Below are positions 27,503-36,042 of a DNA stretch of 64,000 nucleotides, in pieces (position 1 is the first letter of the stretch; each line of letters begins with the position of its first letter). Position numbers and translations under genes: made by a program. Source of the stretch: Ilyomonas limi. Lineage in GTDB: Bacteria > Bacteroidota > Bacteroidia > Chitinophagales > Chitinophagaceae. Under the pieces are notes generated by a model. It was given only the letters and a program-made list of their open reading frames with translations, was not told the origin of the DNA and searched no databases. The stretch covers positions 124,001-188,000 of the forward strand of contig NZ_SZQL01000007.1 of assembly GCF_005233845.1 (NCBI RefSeq), written 5' to 3'.

Positions 27503-27985
27503 TTATTGTACTCCATCATTTTTACGCATAAACTCCAGCACGCTGCGTGCATCATCATCGCTTAGGTTTTGGTTGGGCATACGTACCATACAAATCTCCA
27601 GCATAGCCTGTGCTTTGGGGTCTTTATCCAGCATTGCATCGGGATTAGTAACGAAGTTCATTATCCATTCCGGCTTGTGCCTGGTAGTAACGCCTTTCCA
27701 GCCCGGACCCACCAATTTTTCATCCGTAAGTTTGTGGCAGGCAGCACATTTTACCCCATATACTTTTTCCCCGGCATCGGCTATAGTAGTATTCAGCTTA
27801 TCGCTTAGTTCTACATTCGAGAATTTTCCTTCACCACGTTCGGGGTCGTAAGAGGCAGCGGAATTATTTGCGGCAGCACTGCTATTATCCGCATTGCCGG
27901 ATGATGTATTATCCCCACTGGCACCGTCGCAGGCGTATAACAGCACCGACATGGAAACACTAAAAAGAATCAAAAGCTTTCTCAT
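27503..27985 (-). CDS. Class I cytochrome c lipoprotein of the nos operon
   Basis: 160 residues from the ATG at 27985; an upstream TTG frame adds nine unlikely residues. A lipobox (LLYAC) follows the leader, then a ~45-residue Ser/Asn/Ala-rich linker and one cytochrome c domain with CAACH (haem attachment) and a distal Met (CMVRMPNQNLS). It is the first gene of the nos operon and the likely electron donor to NosZ. The long linker fits a lipid-anchored shuttle reaching a partner. Confidence 0.92.
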   Translation of the reverse strand: MRKLLILFSVSMSVLLYACDGASGDNTSSGNADNSSAAANNSAASYDPERGEGKFSNVELSDKLNTTIADAGEKVYGVKCAACHKLTDEKLVGPGWKGVTTRHKPEWIMNFVTNPDAMLDKDPKAQAMLEICMVRMPNQNLSDDDARSVLEFMRKNDGVQ

Positions 27986-28041
27986 ATTGATTGTTTTAAA
28001 TTGAAAGTGCAAGATTACTCACGGCAAAATCCGTGTTTTAT

Positions 28042-28065
28042 GCGTTTAGTCATATTTGTAAACGC
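28042..28065. promoter_or_regulatory. 7-bp inverted repeat in the nos promoter region
   Basis: GCGTTTA and TAAACGC flank a 10-base centre, 57 bases upstream of the cytochrome c start. It could be a second operator controlling the nos operon. No family of regulators is assigned. Confidence 0.35.
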
Positions 28066-28161
28066 ACCTTATTTTCTGTAGCAGCAGTGCAGTGATCGAA
28101 ATGCGGGAAACTCAGGCCCAGTAAGCGTTTTGGCAGTTTTGTCAGCGGCAGTTTTGATAAT

Positions 28162-28175
28162 ATGATATTAATCAT
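28162..28175. promoter_or_regulatory. Fnr/Crp-type dyad between nos operon and regulator
   Basis: ATGAT-ATTA-ATCAT; the 12-base core TGATATTAATCA at 28163-28174 is identical to that before the haemoglobin gene. It is 178 bases from the cytochrome c start and 90 bases from the regulator start, so it could control either or both. Confidence 0.6.
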
Positions 28176-28265
28176 GCCGATAACTGTTTAACGTCATATT
28201 GCACAAAGTGTATTCCATATACTTTTACTATTATTTGTCTGGTAATACTCTTTAATATAATAGCA

Positions 28266-28859
28266 ATGATTGATGCTGCAATTCTTACATCCTATGGCGC
28301 TTCTTACAAAAAGGTAGCCGCTGGTGAAGTTATTTTTCGCGAAGGTCAGCAAGCCCATTTTTATCATCAGTTGGAAAGTGGCCGTGTAAAATGGCTGACG
28401 ATAAATGATGACGGCAGTGAGTTTATACATGATATTATAGAGCCGGTTGAAAGCTTTGGCGAGTTTCCGTTGTTTGATGGCGAGCCGTATGCTGCAACAG
28501 CCATAGCAGATAAAGACTGTGTAATTCTTCGCTTGCACGAGGCTTCCTTTCACCAGTTGTTAAAAGATCATCCGCACTACGGATTTGCTTTTACAAAGCT
28601 GATGGTGCAACGGCTTCGTTTTAAATTTCATTTCTCAAAAGAGATTGCCCGTCATAACCCCGAAAGTACCATCACCGCTTTGCTCGATCATTTTAAAAAA
28701 GAAAAACATTATATCTGTAGCTGTTGCTCAAAGGTTCAACTCACCCGCCAGCAAATAGCCGATATGACCGGATTGCGTGTAGAAACTGTTATCCGCACCA
28801 TTCGTAATTTACACGACAAAGGCGCGCTGAAAGTAGATAGAGGAAAAGTGTATTGCTGA
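28266..28859 (+). CDS. Crp/Fnr-family transcription regulator
   Basis: 197 residues. The N-terminal cyclic-nucleotide-binding-type domain (about 15-110, with VIFREGQQAHFYHQLESGRV) lacks the N-terminal Cys cluster of E. coli Fnr. The C-terminal winged helix-turn-helix (LTRQQIADMTGLRVETVIRTIRNL, split across 158-182) follows a short CSCC cluster (Cys151, 153, 154), and the last residue is Cys197. It is divergent from the nos operon and probably controls it; the signal could be O2, NO or redox state. Confidence 0.9.
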   Translation: MIDAAILTSYGASYKKVAAGEVIFREGQQAHFYHQLESGRVKWLTINDDGSEFIHDIIEPVESFGEFPLFDGEPYAATAIADKDCVILRLHEASFHQLLKDHPHYGFAFTKLMVQRLRFKFHFSKEIARHNPESTITALLDHFKKEKHYICSCCSKVQLTRQQIADMTGLRVETVIRTIRNLHDKGALKVDRGKVYC

Positions 28860-29022
28860 TAGTTTATGCACAGCGTTCAGGTTTTAAAAACTATCAGAAA
28901 GATTCGTATCTCGTGAGCCTTTTTGATGAAAGTACTCGCACCATGTATTTATAATGTCAGTGAGGTATAACCTGATGCTTACGTAAGCACTCTTTTATAG
29001 TAAATAAAACAGGTCTTCCCGG

Positions 29023-29796
29023 CTATCTCCAGTATGATCTTCGCCTGGGCGGTGGAATATGTTTCATAAAAGGCTTTACCAGCAGCAATCCGGCAATAAA
29101 GCCACCTATATGCGCACCATACGCCACTCCGCCAATTTCTTCTCCACCCAATGTACCTAATCCACTCAATACCTGGAAAACAAACCAGAGCCCTACTACC
29201 AGGAACGCAGGAATAGTTATTATAAAAAGATAGAACCAAACATGTATCCCTCTGTATGGATGCAATACAATATATCCGCCTAATACACCCGAAATAGCAC
29301 CCGATGCACCAAGGGAAGGAATAAGCAGATCTTGCCCCAGTACCAACGTGCTGAATACATGAATCAGCCCCGCGATTATACCACACAGCAGATAGAAAAT
29401 AAGATAGCGGAAATGCCCCATTGAATCTTCTATATTATCGCCAAATATCCAAAGAAACACCATATTACCAAATAAGTGGGCGAACCCGCCATGCAAAAAC
29501 TGCGAGGTAATAAGTGTAAGAAAAACGGGAATGGGAGTAGGCTGCAAGCCCGGCATTTCGAAGTAGCGACCAGTATAAGCATCAGTCAAAATCTGGCTTT
29601 GCGTAACAATGTCTGTACCTGTAAGAATTTCGCCCGGCACGGTGGCATAAGCTAAGCTTACGGAAACATTACTGCCCCATGCCTGCCACCAGACGAATAC
29701 AAAAATATTAAGCGCTATCAACAAGTAATTTATATAAGGCGTAAGGCGCCTGTCTCTGTTATCATCACCGATGGGAATGGGCATACATTTTTCCAT
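29023..29796 (-). CDS. Rhomboid-family intramembrane serine protease
   Basis: 257 residues with six to seven membrane helices. The catalytic dyad is visible: GASGAISG (nucleophile Ser) and His in YGAHIGGFIAG; the HGGFAHLFGNM motif at the L1 loop/helix 2 region is typical. Rhomboids cut membrane proteins within the bilayer. An ATG four codons downstream is an alternative start. It appears monocistronic. Confidence 0.93.
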   Translation of the reverse strand: MEKCMPIPIGDDNRDRRLTPYINYLLIALNIFVFVWWQAWGSNVSVSLAYATVPGEILTGTDIVTQSQILTDAYTGRYFEMPGLQPTPIPVFLTLITSQFLHGGFAHLFGNMVFLWIFGDNIEDSMGHFRYLIFYLLCGIIAGLIHVFSTLVLGQDLLIPSLGASGAISGVLGGYIVLHPYRGIHVWFYLFIITIPAFLVVGLWFVFQVLSGLGTLGGEEIGGVAYGAHIGGFIAGLLLVKPFMKHIPPPRRRSYWR

Positions 29797-29978
29797 AGAT
29801 GATGCAAATGTTATTCCTAATGTGAGAACGGATACCTTTTAAGTAGTGACCGGCTAAGCCCGTAGAAAGCCAACCGGAATAAATAAATAACCTGAATAAA
29901 AACAAGTTTAATATAGATATGTGTCAGCATATTTCCCATTGCAGAAGGGTTTAAATTGCTATAGCAGTTCGCGTGTTT

Positions 29979-30137
29979 TTAGGAGTTGTAGTCCTTACCC
30001 GTTTTAATAAGCTCTTTTTTTAGTATGTTTTTCGCTGCCCTTCTTTCAGCTTTCCAAAATTGTTTGTGAAGACCTTTCCTAAGGTGCTTTGCCCATTCGC
30101 GTGTAACGGTTAATTGTCCCTTCCTTTTGTGTGCCAC
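29979..30137 (-). CDS. Small basic protein of 52 residues (GTG start)
   Basis: A short frame with a GTG start, directly after an in-frame stop, encodes KGQLTVTREWAKHLRKG, a segment with QFWKAERRAAKN and a Lys-rich tail ending GKDYNS. The composition (amphipathic, basic, Trp-containing, no signal) is protein-like and resembles short conserved proteins I recall from related bacteria, though I cannot confirm this. No Shine-Dalgarno is obvious. It fills most of the 29797-30292 gap and lies on the same strand as the rhomboid gene. Confidence 0.5.
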   Translation of the reverse strand: MAHKRKGQLTVTREWAKHLRKGLHKQFWKAERRAAKNILKKELIKTGKDYNS

Positions 30138-30292
30138 TTATCGAGTTGTTTGATTGTTATTGTAGTACTGCTATAAAAATAATAAAAGAGCAGTTACAGG
30201 TTCTGCTATTCCTTATTCTTGTTTAAGATAAACTAAACAGCAATGCATAAACAGCTAACTTCATACAGCATTATTTATAAAACCAAGCAACC

Positions 30293-30736
30293 ATGCAGAA
30301 ATATATTGTTGTAACCACCATTGCAATATCCTGTTTTGCAGCAGGATTATTTGCTTCTTACAGTTTTGCAAAAAAGCAAAAAGAAACAGGCTATATATTG
30401 GAACACGAAAGCGATATTGGTAAAAATGAGCCTGCTCCGCACCATGGTAATGGATCAACTACGGCGTACAGCTTTTTTAATAGCGCAGCCGATAGTAAAC
30501 TGGTGTTTCGCAAGAGAGTGCTACATCCCGGCTCCGAAATAGGTTACCACCTGCAGCAAGCAGATGAGATATATTATATTGTAAGTGGCAAAGGCGAAAT
30601 GACAATGAACAATAAAGTGTTTACAGTACAGGCAGGTGATGCTATCCTTACTTTTCCGGGCAGTTCTCATGGATTAAAACAAACCGGAACAGAGGATCTG
30701 GTAATCATTATTAACTACGAAAAGAGTAACGGTTAA
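30293..30736 (+). CDS. Exported/membrane-anchored cupin-domain protein
   Basis: 147 residues. A hydrophobic leader (about 5-27) precedes a single cupin barrel: YHLQQADEIYYIVSGKGEM (motif 1, with metal-ligand His and Glu) and the PGSSHGLKQTG (motif 2 His). Small cupins of this kind bind a metal and act as isomerases, dioxygenases or binding proteins. The role is unknown. It starts 156 bases after the 29979 gene and is divergent from it. Confidence 0.8.
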   Translation: MQKYIVVTTIAISCFAAGLFASYSFAKKQKETGYILEHESDIGKNEPAPHHGNGSTTAYSFFNSAADSKLVFRKRVLHPGSEIGYHLQQADEIYYIVSGKGEMTMNNKVFTVQAGDAILTFPGSSHGLKQTGTEDLVIIINYEKSNG

Positions 30737-30869
30737 GTACCATTATCCTGCTTTGGCATAAGTGCCTGTTTGTAGCCTTATGTTGCTTTTTCAAAGTTTT
30801 GCACTGTGAAGAAGAACGCGAAGCAGTTGCTTCAATATCACCAACAATCTTCTGCAGTGGAACTCATTT

Positions 30870-31261
30870 TCACCAGGCTTTTCTCCAAACGCTTGCATAG
30901 CAGTAAAATTGCCTTTTATTGCCGCTTACTATCTGTGCAATAATGCTGTTGACATAATCATACACTTCTTTATCATGCACAAAATCTTTATCCATGATAG
31001 CAGTGGTAATAAAATCGGTACGGGAATCCTGGAATTCCTTGTATTTCTTTTGTGTTTCCTTACTTTGATATAGCTGTGGGCAGGACCAGTTTTTTTGCAG
31101 CGAATCTTTTTGCCTCAGGTAATAAATGTGCGAGAGGTCCTGATAGCTATACAGTTCTTTGGTTTGGCTTGTGTAGCAATACATGTAATAAGTAAAAGGG
31201 AAACGAAATAAAATGTAGGATATAAAAATGTGCTTTTTAAGTTATGGTTTGAGCAGTTCAT
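30870..31261 (-). pseudogene. Frameshifted exported-protein gene, M48-like N-terminal segment
   Basis: From the ATG at 31261 the first frame gives a clean signal peptide (FYFVSLLLITCIATQA) and then stops. A second frame, from about 31170 to 30870, encodes QKKYKEFQDSRTDFITTAIM and KDFVHDKEVYDYVNSIIAQI, which resembles the region before the catalytic domain in some M48-type metallopeptidases, and ends before any HExxH. A frameshift plus truncation is the simplest reading. The family link is weak. Confidence 0.5.
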
Positions 31262-31661
31262 AAATAATCCAACTACTTGCAAGCGCAAGATACATAACCT
31301 ATTTAAATATGAAAAAAAACATTACAAGCGAAAGTTAATGAACATTAAAGAAACTTTTTACTAAAAATAAATATTTAGTACAGCAAGTGACGTAGTGTAA
31401 GTCCAAGATTCTACCTGTTCTATTCAATCGCTTTCGTGATGTGCGTATGGAAACTAACATTCTTTGCATTAAGGCAAGGGCATGTTTCGCGGATACACTA
31501 TGTTAGTGTAGCACTTTTATCGCAGATGCCTTTGAAGTACAGTATAGCTGATGAAAATTTTGGCATAGCTTTATTCATTACTATAACATTGTCGTCCTCC
31601 CCTGCTTCCGCTCTTCCATTTTACTTGTCGCCATTTTACCCGTCCATACTATATTTATCGC
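31262..31661. other. Intergenic region before the M1 peptidase gene
   Basis: 400 bases with no convincing gene; a plus-strand frame from about 31436 has no start signal and unnatural composition. It presumably contains the M1 peptidase promoter, but no clear element was identified. Confidence 0.5.
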
Positions 31662-33338
31662 ATGAAGTACATTCTCTTGTTGTTAGCCTTTTTTACTTGC
31701 ACCAGCATTATTTTTGCGCAGCAAACAAAGACCTTTACACACGCCGATACATTGCGTGGCAGCCTCAACGCCAACCGCACCTGGTGGGATGTACAGCGTT
31801 ACGATTTGACCGTACAGCCTGATTATGAAAGCAAGACCATTACCGGCAAAACAGTTATTACTTATAAAGTGGTAAGCAAGAGCTATCCGGCTTTTATGCA
31901 AATAGATCTGCAACAGCCTTTGATTATTGACAGTATCTCATTCAACAATCATCGTTCGCTCAACTTTAAACAGGAAGAAAATGTGTGTATAGTAAATGCG
32001 CCCAAGCAGGTATATAACAGCAGCGCAGCTATTACCATTTACTATCACGGCAAGCCCAAAGAAGCGATAAGACCACCTTGGGATGGCGGTTGGATTTGGA
32101 CAAAAGATTCGCTTGACCGCCCATGGATGAGCGTTGCTTGTCAGGGGCTGGGTGCCAGTGTTTGGTATCCGTGCAAAGACTACCAGGGCGATGAGCCGGA
32201 TAAAGGTGCCTCCATAACCATCATTGTTCCCGACAGCCTCATGGCAGTGGGCAATGGAAGATTGACAAACACGCAAAAAAAAGGCAATGGCACTACAAGT
32301 TATACATGGAGTATTGTAAACCCAATCAATAATTACAACATTATTCCGTATATCGGTTTTTATAAAAATAAAGCCGAAGTATATCCTGGGTTAAAAGGTA
32401 ACCTGGATGTAAATTATTGGGTGCTGGATTATAATTATCCCAAAATAGAAACAAAGCTCGCGCCTGATGTAAACCGGATGCTGAAGGCATTTGAATATTG
32501 GTTTGGTCCGTACCCTTTTTATGAGGATGGCTACAAGCTGGTAGATGCGCCGCACCTCGGTATGGAGCATCAAAGTGCAGTAGCGTATGGCAATGGCTAT
32601 CAAAATGGTTATCATGGCATTGATTTATCGGGCACAGGCTGGGGCATGAAATGGGATTTTATTATTGTGCATGAAAGCGGTCATGAGTGGTTTGCCAATA
32701 ACATCACTACCAAAGATCTGGCTGATATGTGGGTGCACGAAGGCTTTACCAACTACAGCGAAACCTTATTTATAGATTATTATTATGGCAAGGATGCGGC
32801 TGATGAATACAATTACGGCGTTCGCAAAAGAATACAAAATGATAAGCCTATTATAGCACATTATGGTGTAAATGAAGAAGGCAGCGGCGATATGTATTAT
32901 AAGGGTGGCAATATGTTGCATACCATTCGCCACAGCATGAATGATGATGCAAAATTCCGTAATGTGTTGCACGGATTAAATAAAATCTTTTACCACAAAA
33001 CAGTAACTACACAACAGATAGAAAGCACCTTCAGTAAGCTGGCAGGCTTCGATTACAATAAAGTATTCGACCAGTATTTGCGCACCACACAAATACCAAC
33101 TTTTGAATATTATTTCAATAACGACAGCAGCAAAGTGTATTATCGCTATGATAGTTGCGTGGCAGGTTTTAATTTGCCCATTGCCTTACATAACGATACT
33201 GCAAACATTAAAGTTTATCCAACCGATGAATGGAAAAATAGTGCAGTAAATAAACAGCAGGCAGGTTTATTTACAAAAGAAGGAATAGAAAAAATGTATT
33301 ACCTGAATGTAAAAGCAATGAGCGCTGCTGCTCAATGA
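31662..33338 (+). CDS. M1-family metallopeptidase (aminopeptidase N-like), exported
   Basis: 558 residues with a Sec signal peptide (about 1-19, ending IFAQ). An N-terminal beta-sandwich is followed by the exopeptidase motif GMEHQ (about 302-306) and zinc motif HESGH (about 337-341) with downstream Glu in WVHEGFTNYSE. M1 enzymes remove N-terminal residues from peptides. The protein is short and lacks the large C-terminal helical domain of PepN, as in many periplasmic Bacteroidota members. GMEHQ in place of GAMEN is a substitution seen in this branch. Confidence 0.9.
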   Translation: MKYILLLLAFFTCTSIIFAQQTKTFTHADTLRGSLNANRTWWDVQRYDLTVQPDYESKTITGKTVITYKVVSKSYPAFMQIDLQQPLIIDSISFNNHRSLNFKQEENVCIVNAPKQVYNSSAAITIYYHGKPKEAIRPPWDGGWIWTKDSLDRPWMSVACQGLGASVWYPCKDYQGDEPDKGASITIIVPDSLMAVGNGRLTNTQKKGNGTTSYTWSIVNPINNYNIIPYIGFYKNKAEVYPGLKGNLDVNYWVLDYNYPKIETKLAPDVNRMLKAFEYWFGPYPFYEDGYKLVDAPHLGMEHQSAVAYGNGYQNGYHGIDLSGTGWGMKWDFIIVHESGHEWFANNITTKDLADMWVHEGFTNYSETLFIDYYYGKDAADEYNYGVRKRIQNDKPIIAHYGVNEEGSGDMYYKGGNMLHTIRHSMNDDAKFRNVLHGLNKIFYHKTVTTQQIESTFSKLAGFDYNKVFDQYLRTTQIPTFEYYFNNDSSKVYYRYDSCVAGFNLPIALHNDTANIKVYPTDEWKNSAVNKQQAGLFTKEGIEKMYYLNVKAMSAAAQ

Positions 33339-33500
33339 AATGATTGCTCGCAGATAAAGCGGATAAACACAGTTGAGGAATAATTAAAGAATATAAGAAA
33401 GTAATTCTATGTATCTTTTTGCACATTCGTGAGGAATAGCGTACATAATCAAGTTTTTATTTCTCATCCATGCCTATTCATTCATCTGTGAGCGCTAAAA

Positions 33501-34226
33501 TCATCTACCCAAGGCAACCCCATTTTTCAATACTCTTCCGGCGCCTTTGAAACGCGGTCGCCAGTATATGTCATTCAGGTCGCTCACCATTACACCATTG
33601 CTGGTGGCAGCATGTACAAATTTATTGTTGGTAAGATAGATGCCCACATGCGATATATCGCGGCCAACTGTTTGAAAAAACACCAGGTCGCCTTCCTGTA
33701 AGTCTTCTACCGCAATACGGTCGCTGTTATCGTATTGCGCACGGGCAGTGCGTGGAATATCTACCTTATACACATCGCGCATCATAATTTGTGTAAAGGC
33801 ACTGCAGTCAATACAATCTTCGGTAGAACCGCCCATGCAGTACTGCGTGCCATACCAATGATCAATATTTTGCAACAGTAACGTATCGGTGAGTTTCTCT
33901 ACCGAAGCATCCAACATGATGGCATATTTAAACTGTAGTGCGGTAGCTTTTTCAATATTAAATCTGGTGAGCACAATGTCTGTTGGAGGCTTATAAATCA
34001 CCTTTGGAGCCCTCTTTGCATTAGTATTACTTTTTGGAGCTGGTGCCTTGCCGGTGCTTACAGCAATATCATCAATAAATTCAATGTTACGCGCCTTTTT
34101 ATTTGCAGCCGCTGTTTTACTCTTTGCCGAAGCGTCGCGTGCCGACAGGCGTTGCAGGCTTTTACAGCTCGTGAGCAGCATGCAGGCTACTACAGCCATC
34201 ATACTTATCTGATGAATTTTAAACAT
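33501..34226 (-). CDS. NlpC/P60-family lipoprotein (peptidoglycan endopeptidase)
   Basis: 241 residues. Lipobox LLTSC follows a short leader, then a Lys/Ala-rich linker and a C-terminal NlpC/P60 domain with the catalytic Cys in CIDCSAFTQ and His residues in DISHVGIYL and KFVHAATSNG. The enzyme should cut peptide cross-links or stems in peptidoglycan at the outer membrane inner face. It stands alone on this strand. Confidence 0.92.
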   Translation of the reverse strand: MFKIHQISMMAVVACMLLTSCKSLQRLSARDASAKSKTAAANKKARNIEFIDDIAVSTGKAPAPKSNTNAKRAPKVIYKPPTDIVLTRFNIEKATALQFKYAIMLDASVEKLTDTLLLQNIDHWYGTQYCMGGSTEDCIDCSAFTQIMMRDVYKVDIPRTARAQYDNSDRIAVEDLQEGDLVFFQTVGRDISHVGIYLTNNKFVHAATSNGVMVSDLNDIYWRPRFKGAGRVLKNGVALGR

Positions 34227-34353
34227 TACACTGCAAAATAAAAGATACGCCGTTTACAGGCAGTACAGTGCAAAATTTCCAGCGCATTTTGCGCAAAAGC
34301 AGTTGCTTGTGGATAAATTGTTGGAGTAAAAAGTGTTATTTGCCTAAAAAATT

Positions 34354-34393
34354 ACTCCTCCGGCTTTGTCTGTTGAGGCAAAACAGGAGGAGT
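34354..34393 (-). terminator. Terminator of the YtxH gene
   Basis: ACTCCTCC and GGAGGAGT pair, with an inner partial stem; read leftward a T-run (AATTTTTTAG) follows. It is 28 bases after the YtxH stop codon. Confidence 0.75.
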
Positions 34394-34420
34394 ATAATAC
34401 AATGAACCAATACAAGCTGC

Positions 34421-34660
34421 TTATTGCTGATACGTCATTGGGCGGTAAGTACCACTGGCTATCACTACAGCTTCGTCTGTTTCAGTGGGCTGCGCCGATA
34501 CTTCGTTTGCAACAGTATCTGCAATATTTCCCAAAGTGTTTTTAAGATCTTCCCCTTTTTGAGCAAACATTCTCCTCGTTTCTGCGCCGCTGCGGGGTGC
34601 AAACAAATACATAACAAAAGCGCCAAAAAGAGCTCCACGAATAAAAGATAACGGATGCAT
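34421..34660 (-). CDS. YtxH-domain small membrane protein
   Basis: 79 residues: one N-terminal helix (SFIRGALFGAFVMYLFAPRSG) with the family signature APRSG followed by a charged helix (ETRRMFAQKGEDLKNTLG). YtxH proteins are general-stress associated in several phyla and their function is unknown. It is divergent from the TerB-like gene with about 227 bases between starts. Confidence 0.78.
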   Translation of the reverse strand: MHPLSFIRGALFGAFVMYLFAPRSGAETRRMFAQKGEDLKNTLGNIADTVANEVSAQPTETDEAVVIASGTYRPMTYQQ

Positions 34661-34887
34661 AATTATATGTTTTTAATGGATGAATAGTGTATATGTTATA
34701 CCTAAAAGTTTGCCAGTTATTGTTTATGGAATAAATATCCCGCCAATCCTTCTAAAAGGAAAATGTACAGGCAAGTCACCGAAGGCATTACATAGTTGTA
34801 GTACCGAAATTGGATATGCGAATTGAACAACAGGCATACGTGCTGGTAGCGTATTTATCTGGCATAAAATTTAATACAAGGTTGCAC

Positions 34888-35658
34888 ATGGAAAACAAGC
34901 AAACTATTTTAGCCGGCCATTCCGACCAGGAAAAAGGTGCTTATTTGGGTGCCATTGCATCTATTGCCACTGCCGACCGGCAGGCAACAAAAGAAGAACT
35001 GGAAAGCCTTGCCGAACTGTGCGACGCCGCCCAAATAAATAAACAACAAAAAGAAGCGGTACTACATGCAGCCGGTACAATAACTGATGATGAACTGATA
35101 AAGTGCCTGGATATATTAAAGAATAGTGATCTAAGATACTCACTGGTAACCGATTTGATTGCTTTTGCAAAAGCCGACAGTGATTACAACGAAGCCGAAC
35201 AACAGCAGGTACAAGAAATTGCGCAATATCTTGGTGTAAATCAGCAACAGTTTTCGTTGCTCGACCAGTTTACCAACAAAGCGGCCAATGCGCAGGTAAC
35301 ACCTGAGGAGGCAAAACAGCCGGGCTTTTTATCTACTTTAGGTTTGGATGATAAAATGAAAAATGCCGGCATTAATGGCAGTAGTTTGCTGCGCGGCTTG
35401 CTTACCATTGCTGCACCATTATTACTTACGCGAATGGTTACCAACAAATTGGGCAGGGGCAGCGGCGGTATGTTTGGCGGTAGCAGAAGGAGAGGCGGAG
35501 GAATGTTTGGCGGTGGAGGACCAGGTGGAAACATGGGCGGCGGTTTAGGCGGACTATTCGGCGGTGGCGGTTTGGGCTCCCTTATTGGTATGTTTAATGG
35601 CGGCCGTGGTTATGGTAATGCCGGTGGTATGTTTGACAGAATTTTAAGAAACCTGTAA
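34888..35658 (+). CDS. TerB-like domain protein with Gly-rich tail
   Basis: 256 residues from the ATG at 34888 (AAGG just before it; an upstream TTG frame adds 26 unlikely residues). Residues 10-125 form a helical TerB-like domain (AIASIATADRQATKEELESL, then AKADSDYNEAEQQQVQEIA, both with Asp-containing metal-site-like turns). A hydrophobic stretch near 165-180 is followed by a Gly-rich tail. TerB proteins are linked to tellurite and envelope stress. It leads a tight four-gene operon. Confidence 0.75.
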   Translation: MENKQTILAGHSDQEKGAYLGAIASIATADRQATKEELESLAELCDAAQINKQQKEAVLHAAGTITDDELIKCLDILKNSDLRYSLVTDLIAFAKADSDYNEAEQQQVQEIAQYLGVNQQQFSLLDQFTNKAANAQVTPEEAKQPGFLSTLGLDDKMKNAGINGSSLLRGLLTIAAPLLLTRMVTNKLGRGSGGMFGGSRRRGGGMFGGGGPGGNMGGGLGGLFGGGGLGSLIGMFNGGRGYGNAGGMFDRILRNL

Positions 35659-35672
35659 ACTGTTTTTATTAC

Positions 35673-36002
35673 ATGAGCTGGATATTACAATTAATAATTA
35701 ATGCCGGTGTTTTATTGCTGCTCGCTTATATACATCCCGGCGTTAAAGTAAGAAGCTTTGGTACCGCTGTAGGTGTAGCCTTGGTGATTGGTATTTTAAA
35801 TGCGACTATTGGTTTCCTGCTACGCTTTACCTTAAACTTAATGACGCTCTGGCTACTTTCCTTTCTCGTTCGCCTGTTTGTAACTGCCATTGTCATCTGG
35901 CTTACCGATAAACTATTCTCCGGCTTTCAACTTCGCTCGTTTGGTACTGCAGTGCTGGTAGCCTGTGTGCTGGCTATCGTAGGCACCTTATTGGCTTATT
36001 AA
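35673..36002 (+). CDS. Holin-like small membrane protein (superfamily IV, PF04020-like)
   Basis: 109 residues with four membrane helices, containing two internally similar segments (VRSFGTAVGVALVIGILNA and LRSFGTAVLVACVLAIVGT), a hallmark of the family. It starts 14 bases after the TerB-like gene. Despite the family name, chromosomal members are not linked to phage lysis and their role is unknown. No phage genes are nearby. Confidence 0.8.
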   Translation: MSWILQLIINAGVLLLLAYIHPGVKVRSFGTAVGVALVIGILNATIGFLLRFTLNLMTLWLLSFLVRLFVTAIVIWLTDKLFSGFQLRSFGTAVLVACVLAIVGTLLAY

Positions 36003-36042
36003 AAAGTAAGCCTTTTTATTACTAAATTTTAAAATCAACGTT

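Noticed and set aside
31436-31822. 128-codon plus-strand frame overlapping the start of the M1 peptidase gene
   Set aside because: Overlaps the M1 peptidase signal peptide in another frame and has unnatural composition.
35241-35534. Pro-rich minus-strand frame across the TerB-like gene
   Set aside because: It is the antisense of the Gly-rich tail of the TerB-like protein.
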